DNA of 64,000 bases from Desulfosarcina sp. BuS5 (GCF_028752835.1 NZ_CP087952.1:2833041-2897040); one strand, 5' to 3'. Positions 8,944 to 17,963 are shown, numbered from the stretch's first letter. The notes: generated by a model not told the origin, from the sequence alone. Program-made: numbers and translations.

Positions 8944-9725
8944 TATCAAGTCATTTAAAACTTCCGGAGCGGCCTGCAACTTACAAGTGGATCTGGGGAA
9001 TTTTAACTTTACTTATCCTTTTTTTTATTATTCGTGATCTGGAGCTTAATTTTCAGACTCTGATATGGAGTTATAAGGATATTTCGGAGTATTGCAGTCG
9101 TTATGGAAAGCCGGATTTTTCAGAATGGCAGCAATATGCAGTCTTAATGTTTCAAACCATTGCAATTGCTTATTGGGGAACCGTTATGGCTTTTGTTACG
9201 GGATTTATTATAGCTCCCTTTGCTTCCAAGGCTTTAAGACCAAATAGAGTAGTTTATCATGTATCACGGGAACTTTTAAATTTTATGCGGGCCATGCCGG
9301 ATCTTTTACTTGCTCTTATTTTTGTCAATTCATTCGGGCTAGGTCCTCTGCCGGGAATACTTGCTATTGGTCTTCACACAGGCGGATTTCTTGGCAAATT
9401 TTTTTCCGAAAGTCTGGATCGGGTGCCAGCCGGAGTTTATGAAGCCCTTTCTGCTGTTGGGGCAGATTTTCAGCAGCAGGTCATGTTTGCCGGATGGCCC
9501 AATATAATGAGGGAGACCATTGGCTACACCCTTTATATTTTTGATCGTAATGTACGCATTTCTTCCGTACTCGGACTGGTAGGCGCCGGCGGCATCGGAA
9601 TGGAGCTGTATTGCAGACTCAGGTTGTTTGACTATAATCAGTCTGCATGCATTATTTTGTTTATATTATTAACCATTTTTTTAATAGACCATTTTTCCGG
9701 ATGGTTAAGGAAAAAAATAAAATGA
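8940..9725 (+). CDS. phnE: Phosphonate ABC transporter permease, second copy
   Basis: 261 aa, homologous to the preceding permease: RAMPDLLLALIFVNSFGLGPLPGI, the coupling loop EALSAVGADFQQQVMFAGWP, and GLVGAGGIGMEL. Two non-identical PhnE proteins in tandem are common in phosphonate transporters outside enterics. The start ATG overlaps the previous stop (ATGA), and the stop overlaps phnG in the same way. Confidence 0.92.
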   Translation: MISSHLKLPERPATYKWIWGILTLLILFFIIRDLELNFQTLIWSYKDISEYCSRYGKPDFSEWQQYAVLMFQTIAIAYWGTVMAFVTGFIIAPFASKALRPNRVVYHVSRELLNFMRAMPDLLLALIFVNSFGLGPLPGILAIGLHTGGFLGKFFSESLDRVPAGVYEALSAVGADFQQQVMFAGWPNIMRETIGYTLYIFDRNVRISSVLGLVGAGGIGMELYCRLRLFDYNQSACIILFILLTIFLIDHFSGWLRKKIK

Positions 9726-10123
9726 AAACAGATATATTAATACATCTTGGTGCCAGGCAAATAAAATGCCTTTTTGAAATGCTTCCATCAAATGATTTAA
9801 CTATTATCAATCCCCCAAAAGCAAAACTTATTATGATGCGGGTTGAAGATTCGTTCGGGGTTTTATTTAATCTTGGAGAAATCCTTATTACTGAAACCGA
9901 GGTTGATTATCATGGAAACGATGGATATGCCATGGTTATGGGTGATGACCCGGAGAGGGCGCTTGCTGTGGCCGGAGTGGACGCAATACTAAAAAAGGGG
10001 GAAAGTTCTGATGCTGAAAAAATAAACCTTTTTCTTTTAGATGCTGAAAAAAAACTTAAGGCAAAACAAAACAGAGAAAATCTTCTTGCAGCATCTACAA
10101 AGGTAAATTTTGAAATAATGTAA
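9722..10123 (+). CDS. phnG: C-P lyase core subunit PhnG
   Basis: 133 aa; start chosen at the ATG overlapping the phnE2 stop (ATGA), since an upstream in-frame ATG lies inside phnE2. PhnG is part of the PhnGHIJ core and, with PhnI, attaches the phosphonate to ATP-derived ribose. Family patterns include MMRVEDSFGVLFNLGEILITETEV, GYAMVMGDDPERALAVAGVDA. A 55-bp gap precedes phnH. Confidence 0.9.
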   Translation: MKTDILIHLGARQIKCLFEMLPSNDLTIINPPKAKLIMMRVEDSFGVLFNLGEILITETEVDYHGNDGYAMVMGDDPERALAVAGVDAILKKGESSDAEKINLFLLDAEKKLKAKQNRENLLAASTKVNFEIM

Positions 10124-10178
10124 TAAAAAATCTCATGGCAGTATATTTTGCTCATTTTTTTACTGCTGTAGTTTTTAA

Positions 10179-10775
10179 ATGGATATGGATAAAAAAATTA
10201 TGATGCAAAAAAATTTTAAAGTAATTTTAAATGCAATGAGTCATCCTGGCCAATTATATATGCTTCCATATATAACAACCTTTTTTGATACAAATAATAA
10301 AAATAACTCTCACAGGTCTTTATTTTCGATTTTAGAACTTCTTCTTGATCATGAAGTCAGTTTTTGTGCATTGAATGACCAAAACAAAAAGCTTGAAAAA
10401 GAGATCAAAATGCAAACAGGAGCCCATGTTTCAGATTTAAATAATGCTGATTTTATTATTATTTTGTCAGGCTGCAGCAATGGCCTGATACAAAAGGCAA
10501 AAAGAGGACCACTTGAATATCCTGATAAAGGATCCACGCTGATTTATTTAGTTAAGGGATTAAATAACAGCGATGACGCCGAAGTAAATATTGAGTTAAA
10601 AGGTCCAGGGATAAAAAATAAAATCATATTACATATAAAAGGGATATCGGAAAAAGAATTTTTTTTTATTAAAAAACTAAATTCGGAATTTCCTTTGGGT
10701 GTGGATTCTATTTTTGCCGATTTTAATGGCAATGTAGCATGCATTCCAAGATCAACAGAAATAGAGGTGAAATAA
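10179..10775 (+). CDS. phnH: C-P lyase core subunit PhnH
   Basis: 198 aa. PhnH is the structural subunit of the C-P lyase core with a PLP-transferase-like fold lacking cofactor. Typical pattern: FKVILNAMSHPGQLYMLP near the N-terminus, LLDHEVSFCALN, and GPLEYPDKGSTLIYLV. The stop is followed without a gap by the phnI start. Confidence 0.9.
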   Translation: MDMDKKIMMQKNFKVILNAMSHPGQLYMLPYITTFFDTNNKNNSHRSLFSILELLLDHEVSFCALNDQNKKLEKEIKMQTGAHVSDLNNADFIIILSGCSNGLIQKAKRGPLEYPDKGSTLIYLVKGLNNSDDAEVNIELKGPGIKNKIILHIKGISEKEFFFIKKLNSEFPLGVDSIFADFNGNVACIPRSTEIEVK

Positions 10776-11882
10776 ATGGGTTATGTGGGTGTAAAAGGTG
10801 GAGAAGAAGCAATTAAAAACGCAAATAAATTTCTTGCTTTTGAAAGAATTAAAAATGAATCAAATCCGATTGAGATTGAACAAATTAAAAAACAACTTTA
10901 TTTTTGTGTAGATCGGGTTATGGGAGAAGGAGCCTTATACGCTCCGGATCTTGCAGCCCTTGCCATAAAACAGACAGCAGGAGATAGCCTGGAGGCATCA
11001 TTTATGCTTAGGGCATATAGAACAACCTTGCCGATGAACGGTTTTACACTGCCGAAAACAACAAAGAAAATGAGGGTTATAAGACGGATATCTGCTGCTT
11101 TTAAAGAGATACCTGGGGGACAGGTACTTGGACCTACAAGTGATTATACGCTCAGGCTTCTTGATTTTAATCTTTTAAAAGATTCAAAAAAATTAAGAAC
11201 AGAGTATATCAAAAATATTTTTCAGGATCTTCCTTTTGTAGACCCTGTTCCCAAATCATTTCCCAAAGTTGTTGAAATATTACGAAAAGAGGGACTTATT
11301 GCCGCTAAAAAGGGAAACAGCAAAAAAGAAGATATAGATGATATTACAAGGCAGCCTATCTCTTTTCCAGCTAAAAGGAGTGCTGCCCTTCAGACCATGG
11401 CAAGAGGGGAAACCGGCGGACTTTTACTTTTAGCCTATTCCAATATGAGAGGTTATGGAGATATTCATCCTACGATTGGAGAATTAAGAGTCGGATATCT
11501 TCCTGTAGAAATTAAACATCCCCATACAGGCAAACCATATCTCGTAGGGGAAATCAAAGTAACGGAAGCAGAGGTTATTGCAAAATTTGTTGAAAAAGAC
11601 GGACTGCCAAAATTTACTCTCGGCTATGGGCTTTGTTTTGGACATAATGAAGTAAAGGCAATCTCCATGGCTGTTTTAGATAGAGCCATGAATACAATAG
11701 AACCCAGAATGATTTCCGAAGATCAGGAATTTGTTCTTTCGCATATTGACGGCATAGAATCAATGGGGTTTTGCACTCATTACAAGCTGCCACATTATAT
11801 TACGTTTCAATCTGATCTTGACCGGCTCAGAAAATCCAGGGATTTAAAAAGTATTGAGGAGGAAATCAAGAATGAAACTTAA
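10776..11882 (+). CDS. phnI: C-P lyase core subunit PhnI
   Basis: 368 aa. Catalytic subunit for displacement of adenine from ATP by the phosphonate (with G, H and L). Recognisable by MGYVGVKGGEEAIKNA at the N-terminus, SNMRGYGDIHPTIGELR, and the metal-type cluster LCFGHNEVKAISMAVLD plus FCTHYKLPHYITFQSDLDR. The RBS is inside the end of phnH (AGAGGTGA, about 10763-10770). Overlaps phnJ by 11 bp. Confidence 0.94.
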   Translation: MGYVGVKGGEEAIKNANKFLAFERIKNESNPIEIEQIKKQLYFCVDRVMGEGALYAPDLAALAIKQTAGDSLEASFMLRAYRTTLPMNGFTLPKTTKKMRVIRRISAAFKEIPGGQVLGPTSDYTLRLLDFNLLKDSKKLRTEYIKNIFQDLPFVDPVPKSFPKVVEILRKEGLIAAKKGNSKKEDIDDITRQPISFPAKRSAALQTMARGETGGLLLLAYSNMRGYGDIHPTIGELRVGYLPVEIKHPHTGKPYLVGEIKVTEAEVIAKFVEKDGLPKFTLGYGLCFGHNEVKAISMAVLDRAMNTIEPRMISEDQEFVLSHIDGIESMGFCTHYKLPHYITFQSDLDRLRKSRDLKSIEEEIKNET

Positions 11883-12759
11883 TGTCTGGATAAACAGGCA
11901 AAATGAAAATACCCCTGAAAAAGAAAAAGGACTAAAAGGATATAATTATGCCTTTATCGGTGAAGATGTCAAAAAAGAAATCAGACGCAAGATTTTAAAA
12001 GCTGTGGCAATTCCTGGATATCAGGTTCCGTTTGGTTCAAGAGAACTTCCAATTGCCAAAGGATGGGGTACAGGTGGGATACAGATAACCCTGTCTTTAA
12101 TCGGCAGCGATGATCTGCTCAAGGTGATTGATCAGGGCTGTGATGAAAGTGTGAATGCAGTCAATATAAAAAATTTTATAAATCGGGTAACAGGGGTAAA
12201 AATTACCACTAACACCAAAACAGCAACCATTATACAAAGCAGGCACAGAATTCCTGAAGAAAGAATGACAAAAGACCAGATTCTTATTTTACAGGTACCT
12301 TACCCTGAAGCCCTAAGAACAATAGAACCTTCAGAAACAGAAACGAGAAAAATGCATGCTGAAGCCGACTACAGCCGCATGTGGCTGTATCTTTATGAAG
12401 ATATTGTTAAATACAGAGAAATAACCATAGGAGCAAGATATCCTGTAATGATTAACAAAAGATATATTATGGATCCAAGCCCTATCCCAAGGTGGGATAT
12501 ACCTAAATTAAATATGTCGGAAACACTTTTTCTTTTTGGGGCAGGAAGAGAAAAAAGAATATATGCAGTACCTCCATATACAGAGGTTAAACCGCTGGAA
12601 TTTGATGATTATCAATTCAGGGTAGAAGACTTTAAGGGGGCTTTTTGTAATAAATGTGGAAGCAGAGAAACATTTCTTGATGAAATTATTGATGATGAAA
12701 CCGGCAAAAGGACATATCTCTGCTCAGATACCGGATATTGTAACAAAAGGTGCAGATAA
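11872..12759 (+). CDS. phnJ: Carbon-phosphorus lyase, radical SAM PhnJ
   Basis: 295 aa; start placed at the ATG 10 nt after a strong GAGGAGG site (11855-11861) rather than the in-frame ATG at 11854. PhnJ homolytically cleaves the C-P bond to give the hydrocarbon and ribose cyclic phosphate. The cysteine pattern is C-x2-C-x21-C-x5-C near the C-terminus (FCNKCG ... YLCSDTGYC), matching the cluster ligands plus the thiyl-radical cysteine of the E. coli enzyme by spacing. GWGTGGIQIT is the other family hallmark. Confidence 0.95.
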   Translation: MKLNVWINRQNENTPEKEKGLKGYNYAFIGEDVKKEIRRKILKAVAIPGYQVPFGSRELPIAKGWGTGGIQITLSLIGSDDLLKVIDQGCDESVNAVNIKNFINRVTGVKITTNTKTATIIQSRHRIPEERMTKDQILILQVPYPEALRTIEPSETETRKMHAEADYSRMWLYLYEDIVKYREITIGARYPVMINKRYIMDPSPIPRWDIPKLNMSETLFLFGAGREKRIYAVPPYTEVKPLEFDDYQFRVEDFKGAFCNKCGSRETFLDEIIDDETGKRTYLCSDTGYCNKRCR

Positions 12760-13637
12760 TGGAACCTGTTTTAAAGGTCAGGAAACTGACAAAATTTTTT
12801 GGCAATGGCTGTATTGCATGTCTTGATTCTGATGATTCTAATATAAAAAGTAATATATGTTCTGAATGCGGAACAGTGGCTGCTGTATGCAATGTTTCCT
12901 TTGACCTTTTTCCTGATGAAATTCTTGGAATTGTAGGAGAAAGCGGATCAGGCAAAAGTACATTGCTAAGGCTTTTATGTTTTGATCAAAAAGCATCAAA
13001 CGGAGAAATATATATCAATAACAGCAATCATAAAACTGCAATCAGCAAAAACAGCAGAAGAGTTATAAAAGAAGTTTGCGGCAAAAACCTTCTTAATCTC
13101 AATCCATTTCAAAAAAGGCAGGTAAAAAATGCAATTATGAGTATTGTATATCAAAACCCTCATCTTGGTTTAATAATGGATATAAGTTCAGGCGGAAATA
13201 TTGTTAAGCAACTTCTTAACAGTGGCCACAGAAATATTTCTGAAATGAGAAAAAGAGCTTCCGAGCTTTTGGATAAAACAGAAATTCCTGTTTCCCGAAT
13301 GGATGAGCCCCCAAAAAATTTCAGCGGAGGAATGCAGCAAAGAGTCCAGATTGCCAAAGCCCTGTCTAATAATCCCATTGTGCTGTATCTTGATGAAGTT
13401 ACTACCGGCCTTGATCTTTCGGTACAGGCAAGGGTGCTTGACCTTTTAAGAAATCTTCAGATGGAGTTTTGTATGTCTATTATCGTAGTTTCCCATGATC
13501 TTGGTGTTATCAGACTTCTTACCACCAGGACAATCGTTATGAGATATGGGACGATTGTAGAGGAAGGTTTGACAGATCAGATCCTTGAAGATCCGCAGCA
13601 TGCCTATACACAACTTCTTGTCAGATCTCAATTATAA
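12759..13637 (+). CDS. phnK: C-P lyase ATP-binding subunit PhnK
   Basis: 292 aa from the ATG overlapping the phnJ stop (TAATG); a GTG 9 bp upstream is the alternative. ABC-type ATPase that docks on the core complex. Walker A GESGSGKSTLL, signature NFSGGMQQRVQIAKAL, Walker B VLYLDEVTTGLD. Between strand one and Walker A there is an insertion with CIAC and CSEC, a possible metal-binding loop. 13 bp separate it from phnL. Confidence 0.92.
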   Translation: MEPVLKVRKLTKFFGNGCIACLDSDDSNIKSNICSECGTVAAVCNVSFDLFPDEILGIVGESGSGKSTLLRLLCFDQKASNGEIYINNSNHKTAISKNSRRVIKEVCGKNLLNLNPFQKRQVKNAIMSIVYQNPHLGLIMDISSGGNIVKQLLNSGHRNISEMRKRASELLDKTEIPVSRMDEPPKNFSGGMQQRVQIAKALSNNPIVLYLDEVTTGLDLSVQARVLDLLRNLQMEFCMSIIVVSHDLGVIRLLTTRTIVMRYGTIVEEGLTDQILEDPQHAYTQLLVRSQL

Positions 13638-13650
13638 GGAACAGTTAAAT

Positions 13651-14355
13651 ATGAATCAAAATAAAATATTGAATGTCCTCAACTTATCCAAGATATTTAA
13701 CATCCATATACTTGAAGAGAAGACTATTCAAGGATGCAGTAAAATTACATTTGATCTTGAAGAAGGTGAATCACTGGGTTTGTCAGGCCCGAGCGGTTCC
13801 GGAAAGAGTTCTATTTTAAAGTGTATATACCAAACATATATTCCTACAAAAGGTACAATATGGTACAAATCGAAAAAATACGGTAAAGTTGATCTTACTG
13901 TGCTGGCTCATCATCAAATTTTATCCTTAAGAAGAAACGAGATTGGCTATGTTTCGCAATTTTTAAATATTATTCCCAGAATACGGGCTGTTGATATAGT
14001 TGCCTCAAACCTTTTGCAAAATGGTGTTTCACAAAAAGATGCCAGGAAAAGAGCAGCCGAAATACTGGAAATGTTGAAAATACCTTCTCATCTCTTTGAT
14101 GCGTACCCTTGTACTTTCAGTGGAGGAGAACAGCAGAGAGTAAATATTGCCATGGGTGTTATTAAAAAGCCGAGACTTCTTTTACTTGATGAACCGACAG
14201 CATCTCTTGATGAAGTATCTATTGCCGCAGTCATAGAGGTTCTTGAGGAGCTTAAAAAGGAGGGAACAGCTATAATCGGCATTTTTCATGACACAAAAAT
14301 TATGAATTTAATTACAGATAAAGTTTACAACGTTACAGCAGAGGCTGGTTTATGA
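13651..14355 (+). CDS. phnL: C-P lyase ATP-binding subunit PhnL
   Basis: 234 aa from the ATG preceded by AAGGA (13637-13641); in-frame upstream ATG codons lie within phnK. Second ABC-type subunit of the C-P lyase complex. Walker A GPSGSGKSSIL, the Q-loop GYVSQFLN with the PhnL-type IIPRIRAVDIVA, signature TFSGGEQQRVNIAMG, Walker B LLLLDEPTASLD. Overlaps phnM by 4 bp. Confidence 0.92.
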   Translation: MNQNKILNVLNLSKIFNIHILEEKTIQGCSKITFDLEEGESLGLSGPSGSGKSSILKCIYQTYIPTKGTIWYKSKKYGKVDLTVLAHHQILSLRRNEIGYVSQFLNIIPRIRAVDIVASNLLQNGVSQKDARKRAAEILEMLKIPSHLFDAYPCTFSGGEQQRVNIAMGVIKKPRLLLLDEPTASLDEVSIAAVIEVLEELKKEGTAIIGIFHDTKIMNLITDKVYNVTAEAGL

Positions 14356-15506
14356 AAAACAAAAATTTTATTATTGAAAATGCCTCGATTTCGACTCCGG
14401 CCGGAATAGTGGAAAAAGGCTCATGTAAGGTCGAAAATGGAATTATTTCCAGAATTATTAAGGGCAGAATAGAATCAAACATGCACAGAATTAATGCTAA
14501 AGGAGCTTATCTTTTACCAGGTTTTATAGATCTTCACAGTGATGCCCTGGAAAAAGAAATTGAACCAAGACCCAATACTTATTTTCCGATAAATATCGCT
14601 TTGCTTGAACTGGATAAAAAACTTGCATCTTGCGGGGTGACTACTATATTTCATGCTATCTCCTTTGCAGAGGGTGAAATAGGGGTTCGTTCCAATAAAA
14701 TGGCTGCAAACGTTATTAATGAAATAAATCGTCTTAAAGCCCTGATGTGCATAAATGTAAGGGTTCATGCAAGATTTGAAATAACCGATCATAAAGCAGT
14801 TGCCTATCTTGAGGATAGTTTAAAAGCAAAAAAAATTAATCTTCTATCTTTTATGGATCATACTCCCGGTCAGGGGCAATTCAAAAAAAAAGCCTCTTTT
14901 AAAGCCTACTTCGGGAATGTTTACAAAAAAAATGAAGCTGAAATTATAAAAATTATTGATAAAAAAATTGCAAACGAAGATAAAAAGAAATCTAATATGG
15001 ATTATCTTGCAAATCTTTGCCGGTCTCTGAAAATTACCATGGCGTCCCATGATGATGATACAACTGACAAAATAGATCGGTTAAAAATAATGGGCATAAC
15101 CATATCGGAATTTCCGGTAAATCAGAAAACAGCTAAAGCTGCACTGGATAAAGGGTTTCATGTCTGTTTAGGCGCTCCCAATGTTTTAAGAGGAATATCC
15201 CAGACACAGAACCTTAATGCAAGAAAAGCTATTATGGCGGGATATGGAGATATTCTTGCTTCTGATTACGCACCCATGACACTTCTTCATGCGGTTTTCA
15301 CCATCTTTAAATTAAATATTCTTCCCCTGCATGAGGCTGTTAACATGGTATCTATCAATCCTGCTAGGGCTGCAGGGATTATAAATCATACAGGATCACT
15401 GGATAAGGGAAAAGAAGCAGATATTCTTCTGGTTGATGCACTGGGCGAGATACCTCGAATTTTAAAAACATTTGTCTCAGGTAAGGAGGTTTTTTCAACA
15501 TGTTAA
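14352..15506 (+). CDS. phnM: Alpha-D-ribose 1-methylphosphonate 5-triphosphate diphosphatase
   Basis: 384-aa amidohydrolase-fold enzyme that removes pyrophosphate from the ribosyl triphosphate intermediate. Metal-site motifs: PGFIDLHSDALEKEIEPRP, FMDHTPGQGQF, MASHDDDT and ILASDYAPMTLLHA. The last codons overlap the next gene by 7 bp. Last of the canonical phn genes here; no phnF, phnN, phnO or phnP is present. Confidence 0.93.
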   Translation: MKNKNFIIENASISTPAGIVEKGSCKVENGIISRIIKGRIESNMHRINAKGAYLLPGFIDLHSDALEKEIEPRPNTYFPINIALLELDKKLASCGVTTIFHAISFAEGEIGVRSNKMAANVINEINRLKALMCINVRVHARFEITDHKAVAYLEDSLKAKKINLLSFMDHTPGQGQFKKKASFKAYFGNVYKKNEAEIIKIIDKKIANEDKKKSNMDYLANLCRSLKITMASHDDDTTDKIDRLKIMGITISEFPVNQKTAKAALDKGFHVCLGAPNVLRGISQTQNLNARKAIMAGYGDILASDYAPMTLLHAVFTIFKLNILPLHEAVNMVSINPARAAGIINHTGSLDKGKEADILLVDALGEIPRILKTFVSGKEVFSTC

Positions 15507-16411
15507 ATATAGGAAGCAAAATAGATGATGTAAGAGTAGACGGAAATCTGAATAAATTTAAAAATGACCTTGAACATTTTGCAAGTATCGGCCTTGATTA
15601 TGTTGAGCTGCCTGTTCATGGCCTTGATGCTGTTATGAACGGCAGGCTGAACAGAAAAAAAGTTGGGAAAATCAAAGAAATATTAAGTGATTTTGATTTC
15701 AGATATACTATACATTCCCCAAATCCTCTTAATCTTATGGATAGGGAAAATTTTACTCTGCATCTTGATGTATTTCGGGCAAGCCTTGAATTTGCAGCAG
15801 AAATCGGATCTGAAATACTTGTTTACCATTCAGGCAGATTTATTCCTGAAGAAAAATTTCCGATTAATAAAATACGTAATTTGCCGGCTGATGAAAAAAA
15901 AAGACTTCTGAAAATTGAAGCCGAGGCATTGGAAAAGCTTTCTGATGAATATCCTGAAGTAATAATTTGTCTTGAAAATGCAAGACCTTATCTTTTCCAC
16001 AGCCCTTATTGTTATGCGGAAAAAATTACCCCTTTAAAGGAACAGGTAGAAAGAATAAATAAAAAAAATGTCAAAATCATACTCGATATCGGTCATCTTA
16101 ATATGGCGGCAAATTTTTATCATTTCGATCCTGTTAAGGAAGTTTCCGGCATAAAAAATCTTATTTCACATACACATATTCATGATAATTTTGGAGGAGC
16201 TGTTTATCATTATGAAAAGATTCAAACATTTCAGCTCCCTTTTGGACGGGGAGATTCTCACATGCCGGTTGGATGGGGAAATATTCCGATCAGGGAAATA
16301 CTTTCAACGTATATCGATTCCTACAAAGGGGCGCTCATAATGGAGCTTCGCAGCAGATATTTTTATGATATTGAAGAGTCGGCGGATAACATAAGAAGAA
16401 TAATGGGTTAA
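15500..16411 (+). CDS. TIM-barrel sugar phosphate isomerase/epimerase-like protein
   Basis: 303-aa protein of the xylose isomerase/AP endonuclease 2 superfamily, translationally coupled to phnM. Barrel landmarks: YVELPVHGLD, YTIHSPNPLNLMD, ILVYHSGRF, ICLENARPY, LDIGHLNMAA, HTHIHDNFGG and a terminal IMELRSRY; the conserved His, Glu and Asp residues would bind divalent metal. The exact substrate cannot be read. Position suggests action on the ribose (cyclic) phosphate leaving C-P lyase, possibly taking the place of phnP and/or phnN (inference). It ends the operon; no clear terminator follows. Confidence 0.8.
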   Translation: MLNIGSKIDDVRVDGNLNKFKNDLEHFASIGLDYVELPVHGLDAVMNGRLNRKKVGKIKEILSDFDFRYTIHSPNPLNLMDRENFTLHLDVFRASLEFAAEIGSEILVYHSGRFIPEEKFPINKIRNLPADEKKRLLKIEAEALEKLSDEYPEVIICLENARPYLFHSPYCYAEKITPLKEQVERINKKNVKIILDIGHLNMAANFYHFDPVKEVSGIKNLISHTHIHDNFGGAVYHYEKIQTFQLPFGRGDSHMPVGWGNIPIREILSTYIDSYKGALIMELRSRYFYDIEESADNIRRIMG

Positions 16412-16465
16412 GGAATGATTAGGCACTTTAAACAGGTTGTATTATCTTCAGTAAAGGGGAGTTTA

Positions 16466-16649
16466 GGGACGCCCTTTACATTTCCATATTTACAGTTTTA
16501 GGCTGAAGAATCGATGAGATTATAGCCCTTTTGTTGTACTATTGTCTCTCCCAGGCCAATGAGAACCGTAAATGTGAACATTTCACCAGCGCCCACCAGT
16601 TTCCCCCAATAACCATCATTTCAAAACTGTAAATATAAAGGGCGTCCCC
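16466..16649. repeat. RAYT-derived mini-element, copy 2 (22-bp deletion)
   Basis: Same termini and core as 3570-3775 but lacking 22 bp in the middle (the stretch between two CTC triplets). It sits immediately downstream of the phn operon. The remaining DNA up to the toxin-antitoxin genes (16650-16850) shows no supported gene. Confidence 0.8.
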
Positions 16650-16853
16650 AACCTCCACCTTCAGGACGGAGAGCTCATTTCCAACCGCCTGGGCAATTCT
16701 TTAAGCGATATCCCCAGCCCCTCAAAGATTTTTTTCTGTTGGGGCAACCAATATTCCAATGGATGTCCCCAAATACGGCCCAACTTTTTGATATTACAAC
16801 GCAATAAAAAAGTTCTTGAAATTTTAAAAATAAGATGTATATTTATTGTAATG

Positions 16854-16866
16854 GTATTGTCAATAC
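16854..16866. promoter_or_regulatory. Candidate operator of the toxin-antitoxin operon
   Basis: Perfect palindrome GTATTG-T-CAATAC about 28 bp upstream of the antitoxin start, inside an AT-rich promoter region. RelB-type antitoxins bind such palindromes to repress their own operon; binding here is inferred. Confidence 0.5.
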
Positions 16867-16893
16867 ATATAGCCCCATAAGTAGGAGAAAGCT

Positions 16894-17154
16894 ATGGCAA
16901 AAACAGCAACAATTCAAACCCGTGTAGATCCCGAGATAAAACAAAATGCCCAAATGATATTAAAAACATTAAATATATCAATGTCAGAGGCTATTTCAAT
17001 GTACCTTTCACAAATAACGTTACATAAAGGAATTCCTTTTGAAATAAAAATTCCGAATGAGGTTACAGCTAAAACACTTAGAGACGCTGAAAATGGAAAT
17101 GAACTTCATAAAGTTGACTCTGTTGATGCATTATTTCAGGAGCTTGATAGTTGA
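16894..17154 (+). CDS. RelB/DinJ-family antitoxin
   Basis: 86 aa. The N-terminal ribbon-helix-helix region (TIQTRVDPEIKQNAQMILKT, then LNISMSEAISMYL) binds DNA, and the C-terminal tail (VDSVDALFQELDS) would wrap the toxin. Preceded by GTAGGAGA. It overlaps the toxin gene by 4 bp, the usual coupled arrangement. Confidence 0.9.
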   Translation: MAKTATIQTRVDPEIKQNAQMILKTLNISMSEAISMYLSQITLHKGIPFEIKIPNEVTAKTLRDAENGNELHKVDSVDALFQELDS

Positions 17155-17420
17155 ACCTACATTACACAACTCAATTTAAAAAAGACTATAAAAGGATCAA
17201 AAAACAAAATAAAGATCTTGATAAATTAAGGGTTGTCATCAAAAAATTGGTTGCAGGTCAATTGTTGGAACCAAAGTATAAAGACCACCAATTATCTGGA
17301 AACTGGAAAAACCACCGCGATTGCCACATTGAACCAGACTGGATCTTCATCTATCAAATCACAGACGATGATTTGTATTTAGAAAGAACTGGTTCCCATT
17401 CTGAGCTATTCAAAAAGTGA
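17151..17420 (+). CDS. YafQ-family mRNA interferase toxin
   Basis: 89 aa, TTG start overlapping the antitoxin stop. RelE-superfamily ribosome-dependent endoribonuclease. YafQ landmarks: FKKDYKRIKKQ, KDHQLSGNWKNHRDCHIEPDWIFIYQI, LERTGSHSELF; the His residues of the active site (H50, H63 and H87 equivalents) appear present. Flanked on both sides by the 206-bp repeat. Confidence 0.9.
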   Translation: MNLHYTTQFKKDYKRIKKQNKDLDKLRVVIKKLVAGQLLEPKYKDHQLSGNWKNHRDCHIEPDWIFIYQITDDDLYLERTGSHSELFKK

Positions 17421-17492
17421 TAAATGACGGTAGCGAACAACGAGCTAACCAGCGGCGGGTAAAGGGTTAAGGGAGAGTTTAGAGGAGAGTTT

Positions 17493-17698
17493 GGGACGCC
17501 CTTTATCTTTCCATATTTACAGTTTTAGGCTGAAAAATCGATGAGATTATAGCCCTTTTGTTGTACTATTGTCTCTCCTCGCTTTAATGATTGACTCACC
17601 CAGGCCAATGAGAACCGTAAATGTGAACATTTCACCAGCGCCCACCAGTTTCCCCCAATAACCATCATTTCAAAACTGTAAATATAAAGGGCGTCCCC
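17493..17698. repeat. RAYT-derived mini-element, copy 3
   Basis: Full-length copy almost identical to 3570-3775, with the same inverted ends. Together with copy 2 it brackets the toxin-antitoxin pair at about 1 kb spacing, in the same orientation. Confidence 0.8.
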
Positions 17699-17761
17699 AA
17701 CCTTCCATGCCCCGCTTACAAAACGGAACTATAAGGTATAACCAATAAGATATAAAAATAA

Positions 17762-17963
17762 CGCCGGCTGTTGAGCCGCGAGAATCGCAGGCACTGAATG
17801 AAAAAGGCGGTTTTTTTTCATTCAGTGTCGAGAATCGCAGTCGGCTCGAACGCCCTTGATAGGTGGAGCGTGAGCGGAACCTGTCAAGGACGTTCGAGGA
17901 ACTCGACAGCCGGCGATAAGTTGACCGTGTGCGTAGCGTAGCGGAGCTCACGGTCAACTTATC
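17762..17963. repeat. Cluster of nested inverted repeats before a methyltransferase gene
   Basis: Four paired arms fill this stretch: an outer pair 17762-17775/17902-17915 (CGCCGGCTGT type), 17792-17805/17814-17827 (CACTGAATGAAAAA), 17845-17863/17880-17898 (CTCGAACG.CCTTGA.AGG), and 17915-17929/17949-17963 (15-bp perfect GATAAGTTGACCGTG), plus a 12-bp direct repeat CGAGAATCGCAG at 17779 and 17829. The last hairpin ends at the base before the ribosome-binding site of the next gene, so it could affect translation. Confidence 0.8.

Noticed and set aside
16650-16800. Minus-strand open stretch after mini-element copy 2
   Set aside because: It reads without stops for about 35 codons but matches no family I recognise and has no start.
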